Positions 14,077 through 23,977 of a stretch of 64,000 bases of DNA are shown here, piece by piece. The notes beneath the pieces were generated by a model. The model did no database searches. It was not told the DNA's origin and worked only from the letters and a program-made list of their open reading frames with translations. A program made the position numbers and the translations under genes. Source of the DNA: Streptomyces sp. TRM68367 (GTDB lineage: Bacteria; Actinomycetota; Actinomycetes; Streptomycetales; Streptomycetaceae). The stretch covers positions 1-64,000 of the forward strand of contig NZ_JACTVI010000025.1 of assembly GCF_014495685.1 (NCBI RefSeq), in the 5' to 3' direction. Within the stretch, counting starts at the first letter, position 1; each line of letters starts with the position of its first letter.

Positions 14077-16953
14077 ATGAGCGAGACGAACCCCGCTGCC
14101 GCCGAGGTGGCGGCGCCGCACCGCTACACGGCCGCCATGGCGGCCGAGATCGAGGCACGCTGGCAGGACTTCTGGGACGCCGAGGGCACCTACGAGGCGC
14201 CCAACCCCAGCGGCGACCTGGCGGGCGAGCCCGGGCTGGTCGCCCGGCCCAAGAAGTTCATCATGGACATGTTCCCTTACCCGTCCGGTGCGGGCCTGCA
14301 CGTCGGCCACCCGCTGGGCTACATCGCCACCGATGTCTTCGCCCGCTTCCACCGCATGACCGGCCACAACGTCCTGCACACCCTGGGCTTCGACGCCTTC
14401 GGCCTGCCCGCCGAGCAGTACGCCGTGCAGACCGGCACGCACCCGCGCGTGTCCACCGAGGCCAACATCGAGAACATGACCGTCCAGCTGCGCCGGCTGG
14501 GCCTGGGCCACGACAAGCGCCGGTCGTTCGCCACGATCGACCCGGCCTACTACAAGTGGACCCAGTGGATCTTCCTGCAGATCTTCAACTCCTGGTACGA
14601 CGAGGAGGCCCGCAGGGCCCGCCCGATCTCCGAGCTGATCGCCCAGTTCGAGTCCGGTGGGCGCGCCGTGCCCGGCGGCCGTTCCTGGAGCGGGCTGAGC
14701 GTCGCCGAGCAGGCCGACCTCCTGGGCGAGTACCGGCTGGCCTACGCCTCCGACGCGCCGGTCAACTGGTGCCCGGGCCTGGGCACCGTGCTGGCCAACG
14801 AGGAGGTCACCGCCGACGGCCGCTCAGAGCGCGGCAACTTCCCGGTCTTCAAGGCCAAGCTGCGCCAGTGGAACATGCGCATCACCGCCTTCGCCGACCG
14901 GCTGCTGGAGGACCTGGAGGAGCTGGACTGGCCCGAGGCCATCAAGCTGCAGCAGCGCAACTGGATCGGCCGCTCCGAGGGTGCCCGTGTCGACTTCCCG
15001 ATCGACGGCGAGCGCATCACGGTCTTCACCACCCGTCCGGACACCCTGTTCGGCGCGACCTACATGGTGCTGGCGCCCGAGCACCCGCTGGTCGAGAAGT
15101 TCACCCCGGACGCCTGGCCCGAGGGCACGCACGACGCGTGGACCGGCGGCCACGCGAGTCCCGCCGAGGCCGTCGCCGCCTACCGCGCGCAGGCCGCCGC
15201 GAAGTCCGACGTCGAGCGCCAGGCCGAGGCCAAGGACAAGACCGGCGTCTTCATCGGCGCCTACGCCACCAACCCGGTCAACGGCGAGAAGATCCCGGTC
15301 TTCATCGCCGACTACGTCCTGATGGGCTACGGCACCGGCGCGATCATGGCCGTCCCGGCCGGTGACCAGCGCGACTTCGAGTTCGCGCGCGCCTTCGAGC
15401 TGCCGATCCCCTGCATCGTCGAGCCGACCGACGGCCGCGGCACCGACACCTCGACGTGGGAGGACGCCTTCGCGGCGTACGACGCGAAGATCACCAACTC
15501 GGCGAACGACGAGGTCAGCCTGGACGGCCTGCCCGTAGCCGAGGCCAAGGCGCGCATCACCGAGTGGCTGGAGCGCAAGGGCATCGGCGAGGGCACGGTC
15601 AACTTCCGGCTGCGCGACTGGCTGTTCAGCCGTCAGCGCTACTGGGGCGAGCCCTTCCCGATCGTCTACGACGAGGAGGGCGTCGCGCACGCCCTGCCCG
15701 AGTCGATGCTGCCGCTGGAGCTGCCCGAGGTCGAGGACTACTCGCCGCGCACCTTCGAACCGGACGACGCCGACACCGAGCCCGAGACGCCGCTGTCGCG
15801 CAACGAGGACTGGGTCAACGTCACACTGGACCTGGGCGACGGTCCGAAGCGGTACCGGCGTGAGACCAACACCATGCCCAACTGGGCCGGTTCCTGCTGG
15901 TACGAACTGCGCTATCTGGACCCGCGCAACGACCAGAAGCTGGTCGACCCGGAGATCGAGCAGTACTGGATGGGCCCGCGCGAGGGCCAGCCGCACGGGG
16001 GCGTCGACCTGTACGTGGGCGGCCAGGAGCACGCCGTGCTGCACCTGCTGTACGCGCGCTTCTGGTCCAAGGTCCTGCACGACCTGGGGCACGTCTCCTC
16101 GGCCGAGCCGTTCCACAAGCTGTACAACCAGGGCATGATCCAGGCCTACGTCTACCGCGACAGCCGCGGCATCGCGGTGCCGGCCGCCGAGGTGGAGGAG
16201 CGCGACGGCGCCTACTACTACGGCGGCGAGAAGGTCACCCGACTGCTGGGCAAGATGGGCAAGTCCCTGAAGAACGCGGTCACTCCGGACGAGATCTGCG
16301 CCGAGTACGGCGCCGACACGCTGCGCCTGTACGAGATGGCCATGGGCCCGCTGGACGTGTCGCGGCCGTGGGACACGCGCGCGGTGGTCGGCCAGTTCCG
16401 GCTGCTGCAGCGGCTGTGGCGCAACGTCGTCGACGAGGAGACCGGCGCCGTCACCGTCGTCGACGCCGAGGGCGCCGACATCGACGAGGAGACGCTGCGC
16501 GCCCTGCACAAGGCGATCGACGGGGTGCGCGGGGACCTGGAGGGCATGCGGTTCAACACCGCCATCGCCAAGGTCACCGAGCTGAACAACCACCTGACCA
16601 AGACGGGCCGCCCGGTGCCGCGCCCGGTCGCCGAGTCGCTGGTGCTGATGGTCGCGCCGCTGGCGCCGCACATCGCCGAGGAGCTGTGGCGCAAGCTGGG
16701 CCACACGGACTCGGTCGTCCACCAGGACTTCCCGGTGGCGGACCCGGCGTACGTCGTCGACGAGACGGTGACCTGCGTGGTCCAGGTCAAGGGCAAGGTC
16801 AAGGCGCGCCTGGAGGTCTCGCCCGCCATCTCCGAGGACGAGCTGGAGAAGGTCGCGCTGACCGACGAGAAGGTCGTCGCCGCGCTGGGCGGGGCCGGGA
16901 TCCGCAAGGTGATCGTGCGGGCGCCGAAGCTGGTGAACATCGTGCCGGCCTAG
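14077..16953 (+). CDS. leuS: Leucine-tRNA ligase
   Basis: Charges tRNA-Leu with leucine; cytoplasmic class I synthetase. The 958-residue product is of bacterial length for the family. The HIGH signature reads HVGH (about residues 75-78, in PSGAGLHVGHPLGY) and the KMSKS loop reads KMGKS (about 726-730). The CP1 editing domain lies between them, with the threonine-rich FTTRPDTLFGATY. The C-terminal anticodon-binding region and the final domain are intact. ATG 14077 is preceded by GAGG. Expression is probably controlled by the leader peptide and terminator upstream. Confidence 0.98.
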   Translation: MSETNPAAAEVAAPHRYTAAMAAEIEARWQDFWDAEGTYEAPNPSGDLAGEPGLVARPKKFIMDMFPYPSGAGLHVGHPLGYIATDVFARFHRMTGHNVLHTLGFDAFGLPAEQYAVQTGTHPRVSTEANIENMTVQLRRLGLGHDKRRSFATIDPAYYKWTQWIFLQIFNSWYDEEARRARPISELIAQFESGGRAVPGGRSWSGLSVAEQADLLGEYRLAYASDAPVNWCPGLGTVLANEEVTADGRSERGNFPVFKAKLRQWNMRITAFADRLLEDLEELDWPEAIKLQQRNWIGRSEGARVDFPIDGERITVFTTRPDTLFGATYMVLAPEHPLVEKFTPDAWPEGTHDAWTGGHASPAEAVAAYRAQAAAKSDVERQAEAKDKTGVFIGAYATNPVNGEKIPVFIADYVLMGYGTGAIMAVPAGDQRDFEFARAFELPIPCIVEPTDGRGTDTSTWEDAFAAYDAKITNSANDEVSLDGLPVAEAKARITEWLERKGIGEGTVNFRLRDWLFSRQRYWGEPFPIVYDEEGVAHALPESMLPLELPEVEDYSPRTFEPDDADTEPETPLSRNEDWVNVTLDLGDGPKRYRRETNTMPNWAGSCWYELRYLDPRNDQKLVDPEIEQYWMGPREGQPHGGVDLYVGGQEHAVLHLLYARFWSKVLHDLGHVSSAEPFHKLYNQGMIQAYVYRDSRGIAVPAAEVEERDGAYYYGGEKVTRLLGKMGKSLKNAVTPDEICAEYGADTLRLYEMAMGPLDVSRPWDTRAVVGQFRLLQRLWRNVVDEETGAVTVVDAEGADIDEETLRALHKAIDGVRGDLEGMRFNTAIAKVTELNNHLTKTGRPVPRPVAESLVLMVAPLAPHIAEELWRKLGHTDSVVHQDFPVADPAYVVDETVTCVVQVKGKVKARLEVSPAISEDELEKVALTDEKVVAALGGAGIRKVIVRAPKLVNIVPA

Positions 16954-17066
16954 TTGGCCCAGTGGGGCCTGGTCGGCCCGCGGGCTCGGGGGCGCGTGCC
17001 CCGAGGTGGTCGGGCGGTTGGTCGGTCGGGTGGCCGGTCCCCTAGGGGATGGTGCGGGTCTTCGTA

Positions 17067-17107
17067 CGGGCAGGTTCGGGGTTCTCTCGGAACTCCGAAC
17101 CTGCCCG
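17067..17107 (+). terminator. Hairpin terminator after leuS
   Basis: A 13-bp stem (17067-17079 with 17095-17107, CGGGCAGGTTCGG) has an inner GTTC/GAAC stem. It lies about 115 bases after the leuS stop. The G-rich sequence 16954-17066 before it shows no gene. Confidence 0.75.
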
Positions 17108-17165
17108 TTGCGTTTACCGTGGAAGAGCGACGTGATGGTGCCCTTGGTGGCCGGAGGAGGAGCTG

Positions 17166-17954
17166 GTGGAAGCAGTGATCGCAGTGTTCGCCCTGCTCTT
17201 CGTGCTCTTCGTCGTGCTCGGCGCCTACGCCACGGTGAAGGTGGTCGGCGCGGCCAAGCGCAGCGTGGACCGCAGCATCACCCAGGCCCGCCGCACAGTC
17301 GAGGACCACACCCTGCGGGCCAAGTCCTTCGCCCAGCCCGGCCCGGCGGGCGAGATCGCCCAACTGCGGCTGAAACTGCGCAGCTCGATGCGCGCCACCC
17401 AGGACGCGCTGCACGCGGCCGTCGCCGAGGACGAGTCCCTCAAGGAGTCCCTCGGCCTCTTCGAGCGCCTCAGCGCGCACGGACACGAACTGGACGACGA
17501 ACTGCGCCGCCTGGAGGCCGAGCCGGACCGCACCGCGCTCGCCGAGCGGCTGCCCGGCCTGCGCGAGCGCACCGAGCGCATCACCGGCTCTGCCGACACA
17601 CTGCGCTGGGCGGCCCGCGACCGCGCGCGCCGCTTCGCCGACGACGATCTGGACACGCTGAGCGCCCAGATCGACATGGAGGCCGGAGCCCTGCGGCACT
17701 GGACGACCGAGGAGCCCCCGCCGCCGGCGCAGACGTCCTCCTCGTCCTCCACTTCCGCCCCGCCGCCGTCCGTGCCGACGCCGCCGCCCTGGCCCGAGGC
17801 CCCCGCCGCCGACAGCCCGGCGGCCGGGCAGACCTGGCGGGAGCCCTCGCAGCAGAGCCCGGTGGAGGAGCCGACGCGGCCCGCCATCACCCCGCCGGCA
17901 CCCCGGCCGACCTACCCCTGGCAGAAAAAGACCCGCCCCGAGAGCACCACTTGA
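17166..17954 (+). CDS. Membrane-anchored coiled-coil protein, 262 residues
   Basis: Function unknown. GTG 17166 has a strong upstream AGGAGGAG. The product starts with one membrane helix (about residues 3-22, VIAVFALLFVLFVVLGAYAT), then a charged region of about 160 residues rich in Arg, Glu, Leu and Ala that should form coiled coils, then a Pro/Ser/Thr-rich C-terminal tail of about 75 residues. No enzymatic motif is seen. It sits alone between leuS and the DegV-family gene. Confidence 0.75.
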   Translation: MEAVIAVFALLFVLFVVLGAYATVKVVGAAKRSVDRSITQARRTVEDHTLRAKSFAQPGPAGEIAQLRLKLRSSMRATQDALHAAVAEDESLKESLGLFERLSAHGHELDDELRRLEAEPDRTALAERLPGLRERTERITGSADTLRWAARDRARRFADDDLDTLSAQIDMEAGALRHWTTEEPPPPAQTSSSSSTSAPPPSVPTPPPWPEAPAADSPAAGQTWREPSQQSPVEEPTRPAITPPAPRPTYPWQKKTRPESTT

Positions 17955-18026
17955 CCCAGCCACGCGCGCACCGGCGCACAGGGGGCGGACTGCCGCGCGG
18001 GCGATACGCCAGGTAACCTCCAGCTC

Positions 18027-18872
18027 ATGTCCCGCCATGTCGCGATCGTCACCGATTCAACGGCCTACCTGCCGGCCCGGTCGATGGAGCGTCACGGCAT
18101 CACGGCAGTGCCCCTGACCGTGGTCCTGGGCGACCGCGCGCTGGAGGAGGGCACCGAGATCTCGACCCGGTCCCTGGCCCAGGCCCTGCAGAAACGGCGC
18201 CCGGTGACCACCTCGCGGCCCAGCCCCGAGCTCTTCGCGCAGACCTATCGCAAGGTGGCCGAAACCGGCGCCACCGGCATCGTCTCCCTCCACCTCTCCG
18301 CCGAGCTGTCCGGTACGCACGACGCGGCGGTCGTCGCGGCGCGCGAGGCGCCGGTGCCGGTGCGGGTGGTGGACACCGGCATGGTCGCGATGGCGCTCGG
18401 GTTCTGCGCGCTGGCCGCGGCGGAGACGACGGAGTCGGGCGGCACGGTGGACGAGGCGGTCACGGCCGCGCAGAAGCGGGCCGCGGGCACCTCCGCCTAC
18501 TTCTACGTCGACACCCTCGACTATCTGCGCCGGGGCGGCCGGATCGGTGCCGCGCAGGCGCTGCTCGGTTCGGCGCTGGCCGTGAAGCCGCTGCTGCAAC
18601 TCGACGGCGGCCGGATCGAGCTGCTGGAGAAGGTGCGGACGGCGTCCAGGGCGATCGCCCGGCTGGAGGAGATCGCGGCCGACCGCGCGGGCAGTGCGCC
18701 CGTCGACATCGCCGTCCACCACCTCGCCGCCCCCGACCGGGCCTCGGCTCTGGCGGACCGGCTGCGCGGGCGGGTGCCGGGGTTGGCGGATCTGCATGTG
18801 AGCGAGGTCGGGGCGGTGATCGGGGCGCATACGGGGCCTGGGTTGCTGGGGGTTGTGGTTTCGCCTCGGTGA
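18027..18872 (+). CDS. DegV family fatty acid-binding protein
   Basis: A 281-residue DegV (FakB-type) protein. FakB proteins hold an acyl chain for phosphorylation by FakA; no fakA is seen in this window. The start HVAIVTDSTAYLP holds the DSTA motif, and TTSRPSPE and LHLSAELSGTH are the expected lipid-site and phosphate-site segments. The middle DTLDYLRRGGRIG and the end SEVGAVIGAHTGPGLLGVV match the family. TAACCT (18014-18019) seven bases before the ATG and the lack of a ribosome-binding site suggest a leaderless transcript. Confidence 0.9.
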   Translation: MSRHVAIVTDSTAYLPARSMERHGITAVPLTVVLGDRALEEGTEISTRSLAQALQKRRPVTTSRPSPELFAQTYRKVAETGATGIVSLHLSAELSGTHDAAVVAAREAPVPVRVVDTGMVAMALGFCALAAAETTESGGTVDEAVTAAQKRAAGTSAYFYVDTLDYLRRGGRIGAAQALLGSALAVKPLLQLDGGRIELLEKVRTASRAIARLEEIAADRAGSAPVDIAVHHLAAPDRASALADRLRGRVPGLADLHVSEVGAVIGAHTGPGLLGVVVSPR

Positions 18873-18982
18873 CGGAGGGTCAGGGGTGGTGGTGCGGGGC
18901 GCTGCCCGGAGGTCTGCTCAGGGGGCTGCCCAGGTCTGCCCAGGGTCTGCCCAGGGGGCCGTCACCCACATGAGGGGCGGAG

Positions 18983-18991
18983 TTATCCACA
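18983..18991 (+). promoter_or_regulatory. Isolated DnaA-box-like nonamer
   Basis: TTATCCACA matches the strict E. coli DnaA box; the streptomycete consensus is TTGTCCACA. It is a single copy in the intergenic region 18873-19060, far from any sign of an origin. Short direct repeats of CTGCCCAGG also lie at about 18920-18957. Significance is uncertain. Confidence 0.35.
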
Positions 18992-19060
18992 ACTGGGTGC
19001 TGGTCCACGGAACTTGACCAAGATCATCGCGGATGTGCCGGGCTGTCCGATCCTCGTCGC

Positions 19061-20308
19061 ATGGCACTTCGATCACGTTCACGCACAGCTTCCGCGACGA
19101 GCGGACCGGGCCGTGGACCCGGGTCCGACGTCCGCACCCGTCATGGCCGTCCGCACGCTCCTCGGGGCGTACGGGCACGGCGTCGCCGCGCGTCGGCGGA
19201 CGAACTCCGCCGCCGCTCGGAGGTGATCTTCGCCGAACGTGGCGGGGAGTGGCGGGAGTCGGGGACGGGGCCGCCGGGTGAGGTACGCCGTCCGGTCGGG
19301 GTGCGGCATCCGGTCGCGGTGCGGAATCCGGACGACGTGCTGCATTCGGACGGGGTTCGGTGGGCCGAGGACGACGCGGGCGTTGGGGTTGCAGGGGGCG
19401 TCCGGACCGCAGAGGGCTCGCGAACCGCTGCCGGCGCGCAGGACGGTGAGGACTCTCGGGTCGCTGGGGATGGCCGAGTTGTCAAGGGCGTCGGGGGCGT
19501 CGGGGGCGTCGGAGGCGTTGGCGACGTCAAGGACGGCCTGGACGCCAGGCCCGATCGGGCGGCGGGGGCGGACTGGAGGCGGAAGGCCGGGCTGGCGCTG
19601 CGGGAGCGGATGCCGGTGTGGTTGCAGGCGAGGTGCGGGCTGGAGCGGCGGAGCGTGCTCGCCCTGACCGTGGTGCTCGTCGTCGCCGCGGTGTTCGCCG
19701 TGCAGCACTTCTGGTCCGGCCGGACCCAGTCCGTGCGCGCGCCGGAGGTGGTGCGGGCGGCGGCGCCGTACGGGGAGCAGCGGGCCGGCAAGGCGAGCGG
19801 GGCGGGCACGCCGACCGGTCCGCCCACGGCCACGGGCACGCCCGGGCCGGAGATCGTGGTGGACGTCAGCGGGAAGGTGCGCGAGCCCGGGATCCATCGT
19901 CTGCCGGCCGGTTCGCGCGTGGTGGACGCCCTGCGCGCGGCCGGCGGGGTGCGGCCGGGCACGAAAACCGACGGCCTCAACCGCGCCCGGTTCCTCGTCG
20001 ATGGCGAGCAGGTGATCGTCGGCGGTCCGGCTCCCGCCGCCGGCTCCGGTACGGGCGGCACGGCAGCCGGAGGCCCTGCCGGTCCCGCCGGATCGGCGGC
20101 GGGAGCGGTGCCCGCGGCGCCGGTCTCGCTCAACACGGCCACGGTGGACCAGCTCGACACCCTGCCCGGCGTCGGACCTGTGCTGGCCCGGCACATCATC
20201 GACTACCGCACCCAGCACGGCGGTTTCCGCTCGGTCGACGAGCTGCGCGAGGTCAACGGCATCGGCGACCGCCGCTTCGCCGACCTGCGGAACCTGGTGC
20301 GGCCATGA
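19061..20308 (+). CDS. comEA: ComEA family DNA-binding protein with SLBB domain
   Basis: A 415-residue membrane protein of the ComEA type. A long, poorly conserved N-terminal part (1-200) includes Val/Gly/Asp repeats (GVGGVGGVGG at about 149-158). One membrane helix (about 203-222) follows, then an SLBB domain (about 265-325, VVDVSGKVREPGIHRLPAG) and a C-terminal helix-hairpin-helix pair (about 350-414, LNTATVDQLDTLPGVGPVLA), which binds DNA without sequence specificity. The stop overlaps the start of comEC (ATGA). Natural competence is not established in Streptomyces, so the role of the pair there is unsettled. The start ATG 19061 is less certain than the rest. Confidence 0.87.
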   Translation: MALRSRSRTASATSGPGRGPGSDVRTRHGRPHAPRGVRARRRRASADELRRRSEVIFAERGGEWRESGTGPPGEVRRPVGVRHPVAVRNPDDVLHSDGVRWAEDDAGVGVAGGVRTAEGSRTAAGAQDGEDSRVAGDGRVVKGVGGVGGVGGVGDVKDGLDARPDRAAGADWRRKAGLALRERMPVWLQARCGLERRSVLALTVVLVVAAVFAVQHFWSGRTQSVRAPEVVRAAAPYGEQRAGKASGAGTPTGPPTATGTPGPEIVVDVSGKVREPGIHRLPAGSRVVDALRAAGGVRPGTKTDGLNRARFLVDGEQVIVGGPAPAAGSGTGGTAAGGPAGPAGSAAGAVPAAPVSLNTATVDQLDTLPGVGPVLARHIIDYRTQHGGFRSVDELREVNGIGDRRFADLRNLVRP

Positions 20309-22968
20309 GCCGGGTACCCGAGCCGCCGGGACACGCGCTGCCGGGCGCCCCGGCCGTGGACAACGAGCGCCGGGAGACGCCGGGATCCACGACGCCGCCC
20401 GACCCCGCCACGGTCGCTGACAGCAGTCGGACGCGGGCGCGGCGCTCCGTGCACATCGCCTCCGGGAAGCGGCTCGGGTCGGCACACCCACGGCAGGAGG
20501 GACCGACGGACCTCCGCCTCGTACCGCCCGCGCTGGCGACCTGGGCGACGGCGGCACTGACGCTGGACGCCCCGCCCGGCTGGGTCACCGGTGTCGTGGT
20601 GGTCTGCCTGGCGGCGGCCGGCGTACTGCTGGTGGTACGGCGGCGTGGTGCACGGGGTGGGGCAGGCGAGCGAGCCCGTGCCGCCGCGCGTACCTGGCCG
20701 CGTGTGTCCGTGGCCGCCGTGCTGCTGTGTGCCGCCGCGGCTGCGGCCTCGGCCGGGCTGCACGGGGCGGATCTGCGGCGTGGGCCGGTGCCGGGGCTGG
20801 CGCGGGAGTATGCCACCGTGACCGCCGAGGTCGAGGTGACCTCCGATGCGCGGCTGAGCCGGCCGCGGGTCACCGGGAACCGTGTGGCGCCGACCGCGGT
20901 GCTGATCGAGGCCGACGTGCGGCGCGTGGAGGAGGCCGGCGGGACGGCGGCGGTCACGCGGGTGCCGGTACTGATGATCGTCGACGCCGGTGCGTGGGCC
21001 ACAGCTGCCGAAGAGGGCCCGCAACTGTCCGAACGCTCGCCCTGGCTCGGCCTGTTGCCCTCCACCCGGCTGCGGGTCACCGCGCGGCTGGCACCCCCTG
21101 CGGTGGGCGGCGACCGGGTCGCGGCCGTGCTGCGGGTACGGGACCGGGCGGCGCCCCGGGTGGTGGGGGAGCCGTCGGGGCCGCAGCGGCTCGCGGGCCG
21201 GCTGCGGGCCGGGCTGCGCGAGGCCACCGACGGTTTGCCGACGGACGCGCGGGCGCTGCTGCCGGGGCTGGTCGTCGGGGACACCTCGCGGATCACTCCG
21301 GAGCTGGACGAGGCCTTCAAGGAGACCGACCTCGCGCACACGCTGGCCGTCTCCGGCGCCAACTTCACGATCATGCTCGCCCTGCTTCTCGGGCCGCCCG
21401 GTCTGGCGCAGCGGGTCGAGCGGCGCGGCCTGGCGCCCCGGCTCGGCATCTCGCTGCGCACCACCGCGCTGCTGGGCGGCAGCCTCACGCTCGCCTTCGT
21501 CGTGGTGTGCCGGCCCGACCCGAGCGTGCTGCGGGCGGCGGCCTGCGGCAGCGTCGCGCTGCTCGCGCTCGCCACCGGACGCCGCAGATCACTGATCCCG
21601 GCACTGGCCACGGCCATCCTGCTGCTGGTGCTGTACGACCCGTGGCTGGCCCGCAGCTACGGCTTCCTGCTCTCCGTCCTGGCCACCGGCGCCCTGCTCA
21701 CGCTCGCGCCGCGCTGGAGCCGGGCGCTGCGCCGGCGCGGAGTTCCGCCACGGTGGGCGGAGGCGCTGGCCGCGGCAGGGGCCGCGCAGGCCGTGTGCGC
21801 GCCGGTCGTGGCGGTGCTGTCGGCGCGGGTGAGCCTGGTGGCGGTGCCGTGCAATCTGCTCGCGGAGTTCGCGCTCGCGCCGGCCACGGTGCTGGGCTTC
21901 GCCGCGCTGGCGGCGGCGCCGGTGGCGATGCCGGTGGCCAAGGCGCTGGGGTGGTGCGCGAGTTGGCCCGCCGAGTGGATCGCCGGTGTCGCCCGGACCG
22001 GGGCCGCGCTGCCTGGCGGGGGAGTGGACTGGCCGGGCAGTTGGGGCGGGGCGGCGCTGCTCGCCCTGGTGACCCTCGCCGTGCTGCTCGTCGGCCGGCG
22101 GCTGCTGAGGCATCCCTGGTGGTGTGCCGCGTGCGGGTTGCTGCTGGTGTCGGCGGTGGTGCAGCCGCCGCCGCTGACCCGGCTGATCACGGGCTGGCCG
22201 CCGCCGGGCTGGCGGCTGGCGATGTGCGACGTGGGGCAGGGCGACGCGCTGGTGCTCGCGGCGGGCGAAGGTACCGGAGTGGTCGTGGACGCCGGACCCG
22301 ATCCGGGGCTCGTCGACCACTGCCTGCGCTCCCTCGGCATCACCCGGGTCCCGCTGGTCGTGCTCACCCACTTTCACGCCGACCACGTGGCGGGGCTGCC
22401 CGGCGTGCTGCGCGGGCGCACGGTGGGCGCCATCGAGACGACCGGCCACGAGGAACCCGTGGGACAGGCCGAGTTCGTCCGCAGACAGGCGGCGGCCCGG
22501 CGTATCCCCGTCACCCGTGCCGTCGCCGGGGAGCGGCGGCGCACCGGCGCGCTGTCCTGGCAGGTGCTGTGGCCGCCGCCGGACCCGGCGCCCGCACCGG
22601 AGGGACCGAACGACGCCAGTGTCACCCTGCTGGTCCGCTCGGCCGGGCTGCGGCTGCTGCTGCTCGGGGATCTCGAACCCCCGGCCCAGCAGGCGCTCGC
22701 GAGATCGCCCGCGGCGGCGGAGCTGGCGGGCGTGGACGTGCTGAAAGTCGCCCATCACGGCTCGGCGTACCAGGAACCCGACCTGATACGCCGGGTGGCG
22801 CCGCGGCTGGCGTTGATCTCGTGCGGCCGGGACAACCCGTACGGGCATCCGGCGCCCAGCACGCTCGTGGCCCTGCGCGCCGGGGGCGCCGTGGTGCTGC
22901 GGACGGACCGGGACGGGGCGCTGGCGGTCGCCGGGGCGGGCGCGGAGCTGCGGGTGGCGCGAGACTGA
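20305..22968 (+). CDS. comEC: ComEC/Rec2-type DNA internalisation protein
   Basis: An 887-residue polytopic membrane protein. After an N-terminal hydrophobic and OB-like region comes the competence domain (about residues 310-600), with GLVVGDTSRITPELDEAF and the SGANFTIM turn in a helix-rich segment. The C-terminal domain (about 640-885) is a metallo-beta-lactamase fold with LTHFHADHVAGLPG, the metal site, and VLKVAHHGS. In competent bacteria ComEC forms the inner-membrane channel for single-stranded DNA. The start ATG 20305 overlaps the comEA stop; the size and domain order are typical. Confidence 0.92.
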   Translation: MSRVPEPPGHALPGAPAVDNERRETPGSTTPPDPATVADSSRTRARRSVHIASGKRLGSAHPRQEGPTDLRLVPPALATWATAALTLDAPPGWVTGVVVVCLAAAGVLLVVRRRGARGGAGERARAAARTWPRVSVAAVLLCAAAAAASAGLHGADLRRGPVPGLAREYATVTAEVEVTSDARLSRPRVTGNRVAPTAVLIEADVRRVEEAGGTAAVTRVPVLMIVDAGAWATAAEEGPQLSERSPWLGLLPSTRLRVTARLAPPAVGGDRVAAVLRVRDRAAPRVVGEPSGPQRLAGRLRAGLREATDGLPTDARALLPGLVVGDTSRITPELDEAFKETDLAHTLAVSGANFTIMLALLLGPPGLAQRVERRGLAPRLGISLRTTALLGGSLTLAFVVVCRPDPSVLRAAACGSVALLALATGRRRSLIPALATAILLLVLYDPWLARSYGFLLSVLATGALLTLAPRWSRALRRRGVPPRWAEALAAAGAAQAVCAPVVAVLSARVSLVAVPCNLLAEFALAPATVLGFAALAAAPVAMPVAKALGWCASWPAEWIAGVARTGAALPGGGVDWPGSWGGAALLALVTLAVLLVGRRLLRHPWWCAACGLLLVSAVVQPPPLTRLITGWPPPGWRLAMCDVGQGDALVLAAGEGTGVVVDAGPDPGLVDHCLRSLGITRVPLVVLTHFHADHVAGLPGVLRGRTVGAIETTGHEEPVGQAEFVRRQAAARRIPVTRAVAGERRRTGALSWQVLWPPPDPAPAPEGPNDASVTLLVRSAGLRLLLLGDLEPPAQQALARSPAAAELAGVDVLKVAHHGSAYQEPDLIRRVAPRLALISCGRDNPYGHPAPSTLVALRAGGAVVLRTDRDGALAVAGAGAELRVARD

Positions 22969-22996
22969 GGGCATGGGATCTGTGCAGACTGGGGTC

Positions 22997-23836
22997 ATGG
23001 ATTCCGTACAGGTCGACGCCTATCTCCGCCGCCTGGGAGCCGAGCACCCGGACCGGCCCACCTCCGATGTCCTGCGCGAGCTGCATCTGCGCCATCTGCG
23101 GACCGTGCCGTTCGAGAACCTGTCCATTCACCTCGGAGAGGAGATCGTGCTGGAGGAGAAGCGCCTGCTGGACAAGCTGGTGGGCGCGCGGCGGGGCGGG
23201 TTCTGCTACGAACTCAACGGCGGCTTCGGGGTGTTGCTCACCGCGCTGGGCTTCGACGTCACCCTGCTCGCGGCGCGCGTGTACGGGCCCGACGGGCGGC
23301 TCGGGATCCCGCACGACCATATCGCGCTGCGGGTGCGGACGGAGGACGGGGGTGACTGGCTGGCCGACATCGGGTTCGGGACGCACAGTCATTGTCCGCT
23401 CGCGTTCGGGGAGCGGGGCGAACAGGCGGATCCCGGCGGCACGTTCCGGATCGCCGAGGCGGGGCCGGACCGGGCCGGGGTGCGTGGCGGGTCCGACCCG
23501 GTGGGGGCCGGGGACCTGGATGTCATCCGGGACGGCAGACGCGAGTACCGGCTGGAGGTGCGGCCGCGGGTGCTCGGCGACTTCGTGGCCGGGGCGTGGT
23601 GGCACAGCACGTCGCCACGGTCGCACTTCACGCAGTCCCTGGTCTGTTCTCGGATCACGCAGGACGGAGGGAGGATCACGCTCAGTGGCCGCAGACTGAC
23701 GGTGACGGCCGCCGACGGGGCGAAGGACGTACGGGAACTGGAGGAGGACGAGGAGGTGCTCGCGGCGTACAGGGAGCGGTTCGGGATCGAGCTCGGCGAG
23801 GTGCCCATAGTGCGGACTCCCGACCGGGACGGCTAA
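22997..23836 (+). CDS. nat: Arylamine N-acetyltransferase
   Basis: A 279-residue NAT family enzyme, which transfers acetyl from acetyl-CoA to arylamines or related substrates. The catalytic Cys is in RRGGFCYELNG (about residue 69), the His in IPHDHIALRV (about 109) and the Asp in LADIGFG (about 124), giving the Cys-His-Asp triad. The first ATG at 22973 would add eight residues, but I prefer ATG 22997. It lies 28 bases after comEC. The natural substrate is unknown. Confidence 0.9.
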   Translation: MDSVQVDAYLRRLGAEHPDRPTSDVLRELHLRHLRTVPFENLSIHLGEEIVLEEKRLLDKLVGARRGGFCYELNGGFGVLLTALGFDVTLLAARVYGPDGRLGIPHDHIALRVRTEDGGDWLADIGFGTHSHCPLAFGERGEQADPGGTFRIAEAGPDRAGVRGGSDPVGAGDLDVIRDGRREYRLEVRPRVLGDFVAGAWWHSTSPRSHFTQSLVCSRITQDGGRITLSGRRLTVTAADGAKDVRELEEDEEVLAAYRERFGIELGEVPIVRTPDRDG

Positions 23837-23867
23837 TTCGCATCACAGAGGGCTACTTCTGCGTAGT

Positions 23868-23885
23868 ACCAGCACATGTGCTGGT
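23868..23885. promoter_or_regulatory. Perfect 18-bp palindrome upstream of the YceI-fusion gene
   Basis: ACCAGCACATGTGCTGGT reads the same on both strands with no spacer, the form of a dimeric repressor operator rather than a terminator. It lies 93 bases before the chosen start of the next gene and 32 after the NAT stop. Confidence 0.5.
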
Positions 23886-23977
23886 TTCCCGCGGTCCGGA
23901 CGCGTGTTGCTCGAAAGCCTCATGAGTGGTCGAATGCATCTTCGTCAATCGGACGTCGAGTCGCAGAGGTGTCGTGC

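Noticed and set aside
18983..18991. Replication origin signal
   Set aside because: Only one DnaA-box-like nonamer is present, and no cluster, dnaA or dnaN is nearby.
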